Below are positions 28,216 to 39,000 of a stretch of 64,000 nucleotides of DNA, one piece after another. The stretch covers positions 1 through 64,000 of the forward strand of contig MKUH01000043.1 of assembly GCA_001897745.1 (NCBI GenBank), given 5' to 3'. The stretch comes from Candidatus Accumulibacter sp. 66-26 (lineage in GTDB: Bacteria; Pseudomonadota; Gammaproteobacteria; Burkholderiales; Rhodocyclaceae). Numbering within the stretch: the stretch's first letter is position 1; each line of letters begins with the position of its first letter. Both the position numbers and the translations under genes were made by a program. The notes under the pieces were generated by a model that was not told where the DNA came from, did no database searches, and was given only the letters and a program-made list of their open reading frames with translations.

Positions 28216-28219
<4 letters not shown>
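26285..28219 (+). CDS. aauS: AauS/DctB-type sensor histidine kinase for acidic amino acids
   Basis: The 644-residue kinase has a transmembrane helix at residues about 19-38, a large periplasmic double-PAS (dCache-like) sensor to about residue 315, and a second helix (about 320-342). A coiled coil follows, then HisKA with ATGITHELNQPLGA (phospho-His) and HATPase motifs (NLIGNAIDAM, DTGGGFSP, GEGLGLGLVISRDIV). DctB relatives sense C4-dicarboxylates. Position behind a glutamate/aspartate transporter and the operator type upstream of gltI point to AauS. Its stop overlaps the start of aauR by ATGA. Confidence 0.85.
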
Positions 28220-29559
<1,340 letters not shown>

Positions 29560-29575
29560 GCGGGCTTCGCCGTCC

Positions 29576-29597
29576 GTTCCGGCGACCTCGCCGGAAC
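29576..29597 (+). terminator. Hairpin after aauR
   Basis: GTTCCGGCG (29576-29584) and CGCCGGAAC (29589-29597) form a perfect 9-bp stem with loop ACCT, followed by AT-rich sequence without a clean T run. It probably ends the glt-aspA-aau unit. Confidence 0.6.
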
Positions 29598-29704
29598 TCA
29601 CTAAAATACATAATTATGAATTTCGGCGAAAATCGGACCTCGTTTTTGTGCTACCATCGTAAGCTAAACCCAGAATCCGCCCGCCATTCCCATCAGGACC
29701 CTCG

Positions 29705-30256
29705 ATGCCGCTGCCTCCGCCGACTGCCGAACGCACCCGCATGCATACCCGCAGCGTCCAGCTCGACGGTTACAAACGCGCCGACGGTTGCTGGGACATC
29801 GAGGCGCGGCTCACCGATCTCAAGCACCACGACTACCCGATTTCGTCGAAGACCATCGCCCGCGGCGAAGCGGTGCACGACATGTGGGTGCGCGTCACGA
29901 TCGACGCCAAAATGAACGTGCTCGACGCAGTCGCGTGCACCGACGCCATGCCCTACGACGGGCTGTGCGACGGCATTCACCCCAATTACTCCCGGCTGGT
30001 CGGCCTCAACCTGTTCCACGGCTTCCGCAAGGCGGTCAAGGACCTGTTCGGCGGCACGCACGGTTGCTCGCACGTCACCGAACTCGTGATGTTCCTGCCG
30101 ACCGCAGCCCTGCAGACTTTCGCCAGCGACGTGCGCGACAACGAGGATAGCGCCCACAAGCCCTATCAGCTCGACAAATGCCACGCGCTGGATTCGCATT
30201 CTGAAGCGGTGCAGCGCTATTACCCGCGCTGGTATCGCAGCCAGAAAACCGGGTAG
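29705..30256 (+). CDS. DUF2889-family protein
   Basis: The 183-residue soluble protein has the DUF2889 pattern: [21 protein letters not shown] near the start (beta-strand region), a central [17 protein letters not shown], and the conserved [10 protein letters not shown] (about 119-128) with possible metal-binding His and Cys residues. Function is unknown in the family. It is a monocistronic gene between the aau genes and sucCD. An AT-rich segment (29600-29650) ahead of it probably holds its promoter. Confidence 0.8.
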   Translation: MPLPPPTAERTRMHTRSVQLDGYKRADGCWDIEARLTDLKHHDYPISSKTIARGEAVHDMWVRVTIDAKMNVLDAVACTDAMPYDGLCDGIHPNYSRLVGLNLFHGFRKAVKDLFGGTHGCSHVTELVMFLPTAALQTFASDVRDNEDSAHKPYQLDKCHALDSHSEAVQRYYPRWYRSQKTG

Positions 30257-30315
30257 GCCCAGGCCCACCTGCCTGTAGCTCGCAACAGCAACCTCAACTA
30301 AAGCAAGGAAAGCGC

Positions 30316-31476
30316 ATGAAAATTCATGAATATCAGGGCAAGGAGATCCTGAGAAAGTTCGGCGTGACGACGCCGCGCGGCAAGCCTGCCTTCTCCGTCG
30401 ACGAAGCCGTCAAGGTCGCCGAGGAACTGGGCGGCAAGGTGTGGGTCGTCAAGGCCCAGATTCACGCGGGTGGCCGCGGCAAGGGTGGCGGCGTGAAGGT
30501 CGCCAAGTCGCTCGACGAAGTGCGTCAATACGCGGGCCAGATTCTCGGCATGCAACTGGTCACGCACCAGACCGGTCCGGAGGGCCAGAAGGTCCGCCGC
30601 CTGCTGATCGAAGAAGGCGCCGACATCAAGAAGGAATACTACCTCGCCGTCCTCACCGACCGCGCCACGCAGAAGGTCGCCGTGATGGCCTCCTCCGAGG
30701 GCGGCATGGACATCGAGGAAGTGGCGCACGCCACGCCCGAGAAGATCCTCAAGGAATTCGTCGATCCCCTGGTCGGCATCACCGACCAGCAGACCGAGAA
30801 CCTGGCGCGCGGCATCGGCGTTCCGGAAGCCTCGGTCGAAAAGGCCAAGGCCGAGATCGCCAAGCTCTACACCTGCTACATGGAAACCGACGCCTCGCTC
30901 GCGGAAATCAATCCGCTGATCCTCGAAGGCAACGGCAACATCAAGGCGCTGGACGCCAAGTTCAACTTCGACTCGAACGCCCTCTACCGCATCCCCGAGA
31001 TCGTCGCCTACCGCGACCTCGACGAAGAGGACGCCGACGAAATCGAAGCCTCCAAGTTCGACCTCGCCTACATCTCGCTCGACGGCAACATCGGCTGCCT
31101 GGTGAACGGCGCCGGCCTGGCCATGGCGACGATGGACACGATCAAGCTGTTCGGCGCCGAGCCGGCCAACTTCCTCGACGTCGGCGGCGGCGCGACGACC
31201 GAGAAGGTCACCGAAGCCTTCAAGATCATGCTCAAGAACCCCAAGGTCAAGGGCATCCTGGTCAACATCTTCGGCGGCATCATGCGCTGCGACACGATCG
31301 CCAACGGCGTCGTCGCCGCCGCGCGCGAAACGCACCTCTCGGTGCCGCTCGTCGTCCGCATGAAGGGCACCAACGAGGACATCGGCAAGCAGATCCTGAA
31401 GGATTCCGGTCTGCCGATCATCACTGCCGATTCCATGGCCGAAGCCGCCACCAAGATCGTTGCTGCGGTCAAGTAA
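30316..31476 (+). CDS. sucC: Succinyl-CoA synthetase (ADP-forming) beta subunit
   Basis: The 386-residue ATP-grasp protein starts [17 protein letters not shown] and shows [15 protein letters not shown] (nucleotide loop), the metal-binding [13 protein letters not shown] type segment, and [11 protein letters not shown] near the C-terminus. With SucD it makes ATP from succinyl-CoA in the TCA cycle. AAGGAA precedes the ATG. It is 9 bases from sucD, one operon. Confidence 0.97.
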   Translation: MKIHEYQGKEILRKFGVTTPRGKPAFSVDEAVKVAEELGGKVWVVKAQIHAGGRGKGGGVKVAKSLDEVRQYAGQILGMQLVTHQTGPEGQKVRRLLIEEGADIKKEYYLAVLTDRATQKVAVMASSEGGMDIEEVAHATPEKILKEFVDPLVGITDQQTENLARGIGVPEASVEKAKAEIAKLYTCYMETDASLAEINPLILEGNGNIKALDAKFNFDSNALYRIPEIVAYRDLDEEDADEIEASKFDLAYISLDGNIGCLVNGAGLAMATMDTIKLFGAEPANFLDVGGGATTEKVTEAFKIMLKNPKVKGILVNIFGGIMRCDTIANGVVAAARETHLSVPLVVRMKGTNEDIGKQILKDSGLPIITADSMAEAATKIVAAVK

Positions 31477-31485
31477 GGAGCCACT

Positions 31486-32382
31486 ATGTCGATTCTGATC
31501 AACAAAGACACCAAGGTCATCACCCAGGGCATCACCGGCAAGACCGGTCAGTTCCACACCGAGAAGTGCCAGGAATACGCGAACGGCAAGGAGTGCTTCG
31601 TTGCCGGCGTGAACCCCAAGAAGGCCGGCGAGAAGATCTTCGATATCCCGATCTACGCCTCGGTCAAGGAAGCCGCCGCTGAAACCGGCGCCACCGTCTC
31701 CGTCATCTACGTGCCGCCGGCCGGCGCCGCCGCCGCGATCTGGGAAGCCGTCGAAGCCGACCTCGATCTGGCGATCTGCATCACCGAGGGCATTCCGGTT
31801 CGCGACATGCTCGAAGTGCGCAACAAGATGAAGAAGAAGGTCGCCGCCGGCGGCAAGGAAACCCTGCTGCTCGGCCCGAACTGCCCGGGTCTGATCACGC
31901 CGGAAGAAATCAAGATCGGCATCATGCCCGGCCACATCCACCGCAAGGGCCGCATCGGCGTCGTTTCGCGTTCCGGCACGCTGACCTACGAAGCCGTCGG
32001 TCAGCTGACCGAAATCGGCCTCGGCCAGTCGTCGGCGGTCGGCATCGGCGGCGATCCGATCAACGGCCTGAAGCACATCGACGTCATGAAGATGTTCAAC
32101 GACGATCCGGATACGGACGCCGTGATCATGATCGGCGAAATCGGCGGTCCGGACGAAGCCGAAGCCGCCATGTGGTGCAAGGCCAACATGAAGAAGCCGA
32201 TCGTCGGCTTCATCGCCGGCGTCACCGCGCCGGCCGGCAAGCGCATGGGCCACGCCGGCGCGCTGATCTCCGGCGGTGCCGACACGGCCGACGCCAAGCT
32301 CGCCATCATGGAAGAGTGCGGCTTCACCGTGACGCGCAACCCGTCCGAAATGGCCAAGCTGCTCAAGGGCCTGCTCAAGTAA
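31486..32382 (+). CDS. sucD: Succinyl-CoA synthetase alpha subunit
   Basis: The 298-residue protein has the CoA-binding Rossmann part ([31 protein letters not shown]-like segment), [10 protein letters not shown] and the phospho-His loop [14 protein letters not shown]. It is the phosphorylated subunit of succinyl-CoA synthetase. Ribosome site AAGGAG precedes ATG 31486. A strong terminator ends the operon. Confidence 0.97.
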   Translation: MSILINKDTKVITQGITGKTGQFHTEKCQEYANGKECFVAGVNPKKAGEKIFDIPIYASVKEAAAETGATVSVIYVPPAGAAAAIWEAVEADLDLAICITEGIPVRDMLEVRNKMKKKVAAGGKETLLLGPNCPGLITPEEIKIGIMPGHIHRKGRIGVVSRSGTLTYEAVGQLTEIGLGQSSAVGIGGDPINGLKHIDVMKMFNDDPDTDAVIMIGEIGGPDEAEAAMWCKANMKKPIVGFIAGVTAPAGKRMGHAGALISGGADTADAKLAIMEECGFTVTRNPSEMAKLLKGLLK

Positions 32383-32397
32383 TCCGGGCGGCTCAGC

Positions 32398-32431
32398 AAA
32401 AGGACAGGCGATGGCCTGTCCTTTTTTTTTT
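32398..32431 (+). terminator. Intrinsic terminator of sucCD
   Basis: AAAAGGACAGGC (32398-32409) pairs with GCCTGTCCTTTT (32414-32425) over GATG and is followed by a run of ten T ending at 32431: a textbook rho-independent terminator. Confidence 0.95.
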
Positions 32432-32542
32432 GCCCGCAGTACCCGGACTTCGGCGGAAAGTCTGTTCACGATCCGTGGACGGTGTCTAGATAGAATCGCC
32501 CGTCTTTGCTTCCGTCATGACCCACAATCCGGCCCGATCTTC

Positions 32543-33850
32543 ATGGAACAGCGAGAAGTCAGCGTCAATCTGTTCGACATGGTCCTGTGCTTTTCGCGGG
32601 CGCTCGACCTCTTGCATCCGTGCATTTCCGACCATCATCTGCAGGTCGCCAATATCGCGGCGCAGCTCGGCGAGGTCATCGGCCTGTCGTTCGAGGAGCA
32701 GCAGGATCTGCTGATCGCCGGCGCCCTGCACGACGTCGGCGCGGTGTCGGTCGCCGCCCGCCTGGCGCTGCTCGACTACTCGCTCGCCACCTACAGCGAC
32801 GGCGCGGGCAAGGCGCCCGAAAACATCCACAAACACGGCTTCGAGGGCTGGTTGCTGTTGCGCGACTTCGCGCCCTTCGCCCGTGCGGCGGCGATCATCC
32901 GCTATCACCACGTGCGCTGGGACAACGGGCGCGGTGCGACTTTCGCCGGCGAGACGGTGCCGCTGAGCGGCCATATCCTGCATCTGGCCGACCGGATCGC
33001 CGTCCTCCCGCGCAGCGGGGAGAACATCCTCGACCAGCGCGACCAGATCGTCAGGTCGGTGCGCGCGCTGGCCGGAACCGCGTTCCAGCCGGAGCTGATC
33101 GTCGCCTTCGAGGCGCTCGCCGCCAAGGAGTCGTTCTGGTTCGATCTGGCCTATCCGCACAAGGAAATGCTCCTGCGCCGCCGCGCCAGCAAGCGCCAGG
33201 TCGCGCTCGGCGTCGACGAACTGCAGGATCTGGCGGCGGTGTTCGGGCGCATCATCGATTTCCGCAGCCCCTTCACCGCCACCCATTCCTCCGGCGTCGC
33301 CGCGACCGCCGGGGCGCTTGCCGCCTTGCTCGGGATGAGCGAGCAGGAGCAGAAGCTGATGCGCGTCGCCGGCCACCTGCACGATCTCGGCAAGCTGGCG
33401 GTGCCGCCGGAAATACTCGACAAGCCCGGCCCGCTGTCGCCGGCTGAGCTCAACATCGTGCGCTCGCACACCTACCACACCTACCGCATCCTCGAAACCG
33501 TCCCCTGCCTGGAGACGATCAACGTCTGGGCGTCCTTCCATCACGAGCGGCTCGACGGGCACGGTTACCCCTTCCAGCCCGACGAGATTCCGCTCGGCTC
33601 GCGCATCGTCGCGGTGGCCGACGTGTTCACCGCGCTCAACGAGGATCGCCCGTATCGCCAGGGGATGCTGCGCAGCGAGGTGCTCGACGTGCTGGCGCGG
33701 GGCGTGACCGACCGGGCGCTGGACGGCGACGTGGTGGCGGCGGTGGTCGGCAATTTCGAACAGCTGGAGTGCGTCCGCCTTTTCTCGCAGGGCGCCGGCC
33801 GCGGTACGCGCGCGCCGGCCGGACGAGGTGCGCCTCTGACGACGCCGTGA
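32543..33850 (+). CDS. HD-GYP domain protein with N-terminal HD domain (putative c-di-GMP phosphodiesterase)
   Basis: This 435-residue protein has two HD-type halves. The first (about 25-145) has HHLQVANIAAQLG and GALHDVGAVS. The second (about 245-410) is the HD-GYP part with GHLHDLGKLAVPPEIL, RSHTYHTYRIL and HHERLDGHGYPF. The HD-GYP residues of metal-dependent cyclic-di-GMP hydrolases are intact. ATG 32543 is chosen because the in-frame ATG further up lies inside the sucD terminator. It precedes a hemerythrin and a PAS-chemoreceptor on the same strand. It is cytoplasmic; no receiver or sensor domain is attached. Confidence 0.88.
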   Translation: MEQREVSVNLFDMVLCFSRALDLLHPCISDHHLQVANIAAQLGEVIGLSFEEQQDLLIAGALHDVGAVSVAARLALLDYSLATYSDGAGKAPENIHKHGFEGWLLLRDFAPFARAAAIIRYHHVRWDNGRGATFAGETVPLSGHILHLADRIAVLPRSGENILDQRDQIVRSVRALAGTAFQPELIVAFEALAAKESFWFDLAYPHKEMLLRRRASKRQVALGVDELQDLAAVFGRIIDFRSPFTATHSSGVAATAGALAALLGMSEQEQKLMRVAGHLHDLGKLAVPPEILDKPGPLSPAELNIVRSHTYHTYRILETVPCLETINVWASFHHERLDGHGYPFQPDEIPLGSRIVAVADVFTALNEDRPYRQGMLRSEVLDVLARGVTDRALDGDVVAAVVGNFEQLECVRLFSQGAGRGTRAPAGRGAPLTTP

Positions 33851-33881
33851 CGACCAACAGACATCCATCGAGGAGCTTTTC

Positions 33882-34334
33882 TTGACACAAATGCGAACCC
33901 TGGTGAAATGGGACGATTCCTACAGCCTGGAGCTGCCGGAAATCGATGCCCAGCACCGCACCCTGCTCGAACTGATCAACAGTCTGTGGCAGGCCATCGT
34001 CACCCAGACTTCCGCGGAGCACCTGCTGCCGCACGTCGAGGCGCTGGAGCGCTACACGCTGACGCACTTTGCCGAGGAGGAGCAGTTCATGCTGGCCTCG
34101 GGCTATCCGCGCCTGGAAGAACATCGCGCTGCGCACCGCAGTTTCGAGCAGCGCATCGCCGGCGAAAAGGCGATCGTCCTCGACGGCGGCTTCGTCCGCC
34201 TCGACCTCGTCCGCTTCCTCAACGACTGGCTGATCAACCACATCCTCGTGGTCGACAAGGATTACGCCCAGTACGTCAAGCAGGGCGAGCGTCCATCCTC
34301 CTTCCTCGGCCGTTTCTTCAGGAAATTCGCGTAA
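33882..34334 (+). CDS. Bacteriohemerythrin
   Basis: The 150-residue protein is a single hemerythrin domain with the di-iron ligand pattern DAQHRTLLELIN (His), HFAEEEQFM (His-x3-Glu), EHRAAHRSF (His-x4-His) and LINHILVVDKDY (His and Asp). It binds O2 and may act as an oxygen carrier or sensor for chemotaxis or c-di-GMP signalling. Start: TTG 33882 sits 6 bases after AGGAG (33871-33875), whereas ATG 33891 would be 15 bases away, so TTG is preferred. It is followed 15 bases later by the chemoreceptor gene. Confidence 0.92.
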   Translation: MTQMRTLVKWDDSYSLELPEIDAQHRTLLELINSLWQAIVTQTSAEHLLPHVEALERYTLTHFAEEEQFMLASGYPRLEEHRAAHRSFEQRIAGEKAIVLDGGFVRLDLVRFLNDWLINHILVVDKDYAQYVKQGERPSSFLGRFFRKFA

Positions 34335-34349
34335 AGGGAGCCTCCGCTC

Positions 34350-35972
34350 ATGCGCAACAACCAGCCGGTCAGCGACGTCGAGAAACCCTTCCCGAAGGGG
34401 CGGACGGTGGTTTCGAAAACCGACCTCAAGGGCGTCATCACCTACGCCAACGACACCTTCGTCGAACTGTGCGGCTACACGCGCGAAGAGCTGATCGGCC
34501 AGCCGCACAACATCGTCCGCCATCCCGACATGCCGCCGGTCGCCTTCGCCGACCTGTGGGCGACGCTGAAACAGGGCTATCCCTGGCGCGGCCTCGTCAA
34601 GAACCGCTGCAAGGACGGCGGCTACTACTGGGTCGATGCGCTGGCGGTGCCGATCCGCAAGGACGGCCGGCAGATCGGCTACATGTCGGTGCGCACCGAG
34701 CCGGCGCGCGCCGCCGTCGACGCCGCCGAAGCGCTCTACCGCCACCTGCGCGAGGGCAGTGCCCGCCTGCCGGCGGCGCCGCGCGCGCCGCTCGCCCTCG
34801 AGTGGCGGATCGCCGCGCTATACCTGCCGGCCACGCTGGCCGCCGGCGCCGCCGCCCTGGCCCCGGGACTGGGCCTGGCGGCGCCCGCCTGGCTGACCTG
34901 GCTGCCGGTGCCCCTCGGCCTGGGCGGCGCCGGCCTGACCTGGTTCCGCCTGCGCCATGGAACGACCCGGCCGCTGCAGCGCATGGCCGACTATTTCAAG
35001 GGGATGGCCGAAGGCGAGCTGGCGCGGCCGGTCGCCATCGACGGACGCGACGAGGTCGGCCGGGTCTTCGCCGAATTCGCCGCGATGCAGGTGCAGCTGC
35101 GCGTCGTGGTCGACGAGATCCGCCTTGCCGGCGTCGAGGTGGCGCGCCAGCAGACGGGGCTTTCCGCGCAGGTCGCGCAGCTCGTCGCCCTGTCCGGCGA
35201 ACAGCAGGCGCAGGTCGCCGGTGTCGGCATGGCCATGCATCAGGTCGGCCGTTCGGTGGAGCGCGTGGCGAGCAGTGCGGAGCAGGCCTCCGATACGGCG
35301 CAGACGACCTGCGCGGTGGTCGGCGCCGGCGGTGCGCACATGACGCGCAGCCACGACGCGACCGAGCGCGTGGTCGTCGCCGTCGAGCAGTCCGGACAGG
35401 CGATCGGCGAACTGAGCGGTTCGATCGCGCGGATCGGCCACATCACCCGGACGATCCAGGAGATCGCCGACCAGACGAATCTGCTCGCGCTGAACGCCGC
35501 CATCGAGGCGGCGCGCGCCGGCGAGCAGGGGCGCGGCTTCGCCGTGGTGGCCGACGAAGTGCGCAAGCTGGCCGAGCGCACCGCGAAAAGCACGGGGGAA
35601 ATCACCGTGATGGTCGCAGAAATCCAGCAGACGACGCGGGCCGCCGTGGCTTCGATGCAAAGCGCGTCCGGCGAGGTGGCGAACGGGCAGCATCTGCTCG
35701 CCGCGACCAAAACCCAGTTCATCGAAATCGACCGCGCCAGCAAGGACATGCTGCTCACCGCACGGCAGATCGCCGAGGCCGTGGGCGAGCAGTCGCAGGC
35801 TTCCGGCAACGTGGCCGAGAGCATGGCGCTGATCTCGCAGATGATCGAAGGCGGCAACGCCGTCGTGCAGGCAGTGGAGCGCTCGACGCACCAGCTGGCC
35901 GACACGGCGCGCGAACTGCACCAGATCGTCGCGCATTTCGGCGCCGGCGATGAGTCGTTTGACGCCGCCTGA
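34350..35972 (+). CDS. Aer-type PAS-containing methyl-accepting chemotaxis protein
   Basis: The 540-residue protein has an N-terminal PAS domain (about 15-115) with the Aer-like [22 protein letters not shown] and [14 protein letters not shown] motifs. A short hydrophobic hairpin (about 150-205) anchors it without a periplasmic domain, and HAMP-like and signalling domains follow. The conserved receptor tip reads [19 protein letters not shown] (about 370). Aer proteins sense redox or energy state through FAD in the PAS domain. The pairing with hemerythrin and HD-GYP genes suggests an oxygen or redox taxis module. Confidence 0.92.
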   Translation: MRNNQPVSDVEKPFPKGRTVVSKTDLKGVITYANDTFVELCGYTREELIGQPHNIVRHPDMPPVAFADLWATLKQGYPWRGLVKNRCKDGGYYWVDALAVPIRKDGRQIGYMSVRTEPARAAVDAAEALYRHLREGSARLPAAPRAPLALEWRIAALYLPATLAAGAAALAPGLGLAAPAWLTWLPVPLGLGGAGLTWFRLRHGTTRPLQRMADYFKGMAEGELARPVAIDGRDEVGRVFAEFAAMQVQLRVVVDEIRLAGVEVARQQTGLSAQVAQLVALSGEQQAQVAGVGMAMHQVGRSVERVASSAEQASDTAQTTCAVVGAGGAHMTRSHDATERVVVAVEQSGQAIGELSGSIARIGHITRTIQEIADQTNLLALNAAIEAARAGEQGRGFAVVADEVRKLAERTAKSTGEITVMVAEIQQTTRAAVASMQSASGEVANGQHLLAATKTQFIEIDRASKDMLLTARQIAEAVGEQSQASGNVAESMALISQMIEGGNAVVQAVERSTHQLADTARELHQIVAHFGAGDESFDAA

Positions 35973-36041
35973 GCGTGCGTTTTGGTGATTGACTTTCATG
36001 ACATGAGATAAGATGCCGTCTCCCGTCGCCGGCTAACAACG

Positions 36042-36060
36042 GGCGTCGCTCCGCGACGCC
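36042..36060. repeat. Hairpin immediately before the SARP-family gene
   Basis: GGCGTCGC (36042-36049) and GCGACGCC (36053-36060) form a perfect 8-bp stem with loop TCC. It ends directly before GTG 36061 and would mask a ribosome site there. It could end the chemoreceptor transcript or control translation of the next gene. Confidence 0.5.
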
Positions 36061-39000
36061 GTGATCGCCCCGGCGCAGACCTCGATTCGGCTCATGATCG
36101 CCCTGGAAGCCCCCGTTCGTCCCCGACTGTCGCTCAAGCTGCTTGGCGGCTTTTCCGCCACGCTCGACGGCTGCCCGCTTCCTCCTTTTCCCTACGACAA
36201 GCTGCGCGCCCTGCTGGTCTATCTGGCGCTCGACCCGGCGCGCGAGTTTTCGCGCGCCGAGCTGGCCGAGATGTTCTGGCCCGAGCAGGACGGCGAGGCC
36301 GCGCGCGGCAACCTGCGCCGGGCGCTGTCCAATCTGCGCGCCGCGCTCGGCGACCGCAGCGCGGCCAGCGGCTATTTCCAGATCAACCGCTCGGCGCTGC
36401 GCATCCGCCCCGGTGCGCCGCTGGACATCGACATCGCCGATCTGGCGACGCCGCCGATCGACTGCGAGGGCGTCAGCGACTCCGCCGAATGCCGGGCCTG
36501 CCTGCTGCGCATGGAGCGTTCGACGGCGGCCTACGTCGGCGAGCTGATGGCCGGCTTTTCCCTGCCCGATTGCGCCGAGTTCGAGCAGTGGTTGCGCGTC
36601 AGGCGCGAGAGCCTGCACCGCCACGCCCTGCAACTGCTCGACCGTCTGATCGCCTGCTGCATGGCGCGCGGCGAACCGGCCGGTGCCCTCTCCTTTGCGC
36701 TGCGTTACATCGAACTGGAACCCTGGAATGAGAACGCCGTGCAGCGCGCCATGCGTCTCCTGGTCGAGGCCGGCGAGCCGGCGGCTGCGCTGGCGCAGTT
36801 CGACGCCCTGCGCCAGCGCATCGGCGAGCAGCTCGGCATCGCGCCGGGCGAAGACATCTGCCGACTGGCCGAGCTGATCCGACAAGGCGGCGCCGCCGGG
36901 CGCCAGCGCCTGTCGTCCGGCGAGGCGCCGCCGGCGAGCCGGAGCGCGGGCATGCAGCGGGCCGAGCGCCGGCAGGTGACGGCCGTCTATTGCGAATTTT
37001 CGGCCGGGATCAGCGAAGACCCGGACGATCTCGCCGACACCCTGCCGTTCGCCAGCGAGGCCGCCGCGCTCTTGCGGCGTCGCGGCGGCTATCTGGTGCC
37101 GAACCACAGCGGCATTCTGGCTTATTACGGCTATCCGCAGGCCAGCGAGCATATCCCGCAGCAGGCCGTGCGCGCGGCGCGCGCGGTGGCCGAGGCGGCC
37201 GCCACGGCCGGCATCGCGGTGCGCCTCGGCGTGCATACCGGCCTCATCGTCACCGGCGGCGAAGCCAGCCTGTTCGGCGTGTTCGCGCAGCCTCTCAACC
37301 TCGCCGCGCGCCTGCCGGCGCTGGTCGATCCCGGCGTCGTGGCGCTGTCGGCCGCGACGTACCGCCTGGTTGCCGATTATTTCCAGTGCAGCGCCCTCGG
37401 GCGCTGGACCTTGCGCGATCTGCCGCGTCCGCTCGAAGTCTTCGGCGTGGTCGGAGAATGCGGAATCCGCCATCGCCTGCAGGCGGTCCGCCGGCGCCTG
37501 ACGCCCTTCGTCGGGCGCGGCGACGAGCTCGATCGCCTGCTCGTCGCCTGGCAGCGCGTGCAGCGCGGCGGGCAGGCGGCGCTGCTCTTGAGCGGCGAGC
37601 CGGGGATCGGCAAATCGCGGCTGCTGCAGGCGCTGCGCGAGCGGATCGACGAGCGCGTGGCGCTGACCGTCGAACTGTGCTGCCAGGCGGAGTCGGCCGA
37701 AGACGCGCTGCACCCGCTGGTGAGCGCCCTGTCCGTGCTGATCGGGGCCGCGCCGGAGGACGCCGCGGAGGCGCTGCACGACAAGCTGGCGGCCGCTGCA
37801 CGGCAGTATTTTCCGGAACACGGCGAGGCGGCCCGGCAACTCGGCGCCTGGCTGCTCGGCCTGAGCGGGGCGGGCGGCGACGCCGAGGGAGCGCATCCGG
37901 CGGCGGAAGAACGGACGCGCGCCTTCGCCATCCTGTTCGACCTGCTGGCCTGCGCCGCCAAGCGGCAGCCGCTGCTGCTGATCGTCGAGGATCTGTTTCT
38001 GGCCGATCCGTCGACGTGCGAACTGATCGACCTGCTGGTCGCTCGCGGCGCGCCGCAGCGCATCCTGCTGGTGGCGACGACGCGCCCGGAATTCGTCCCG
38101 GACTGGCCGGCCGGGCGCTATGAGCATCTGGCGCTCGGTCAGCTGCCGGGCGAGGCGGCGCAGACGATGATCCGCGGCATCGCCGACGGACGCTGTCTGA
38201 GCGACGACGTGGTGCGCCGCATCGTCGAGCTGGCGGACGGCGTGCCGCTCTTCGTCGAAGAAACGGCGCGCCTGCTGATCGACTCCGCTGGCCAGGCGAC
38301 GATTCCTTCGTCGCTGCGCGATCTGCTCGCCGCCCGCCTCGACGCGCTCGGCGCGGCGAAGGCGGTGGCCCAGTGCGCCGCCGTCGTCGGGCGCGTTTTC
38401 TCGCGGGAGCTGCTGGGCGAACTCGGCGAACTCGCGGGCCTGACGTCGGAGGCCGTCGAGCGCGGCCTGGCGAGCATGGTCGCGGCCGGCGTGATCGTTT
38501 GCGATACGGCGAACTGCCAGTTCCGCCACGCGCTGATCCGCGAGGTCGCCTACGATTCCCTGCCGCGCCGGCAGCGCCGCGCGATGCACTTGCACATCGC
38601 GCGCACGCTGAGCGCGCGTTCGCCGCAGCTCGCCGAATCGCAGCCGGGGCTGCTGGCCTGGCACTACGCCGGCGCCGGCGAGGCCGAGCCCGCGCTCGCC
38701 TTTCACCTGCAGGCGGCCCGCCTTGCCTTGCGCCATACGGCCTACCGGGAAGTGATCGCCCATTTCCGGCAGGCGCTGGTACAGCTCAAGGCCTTGCCCG
38801 AATCGCCGGAGCGCCACGGCAGCGAACTCGAAATCCTGGCCGGGCTGGGCAACGCGCTTGGCGCGGTCGAAGGCTTCGGCGCCAGCGCGACGCGCGAAGT
38901 CTATGAACGGGCGCTGCAGCTGTGCCGCGCCAGCGCCGCGTCGCCGCGCCTCTTCCAGATGCTTTACGGCATGTGGCGCGGGTCGAGCAGCTGGTCCGAT

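Noticed and set aside
30298-32469. A 723-codon open frame on the minus strand
   Set aside because: It lies opposite sucC and sucD, which are unmistakable.
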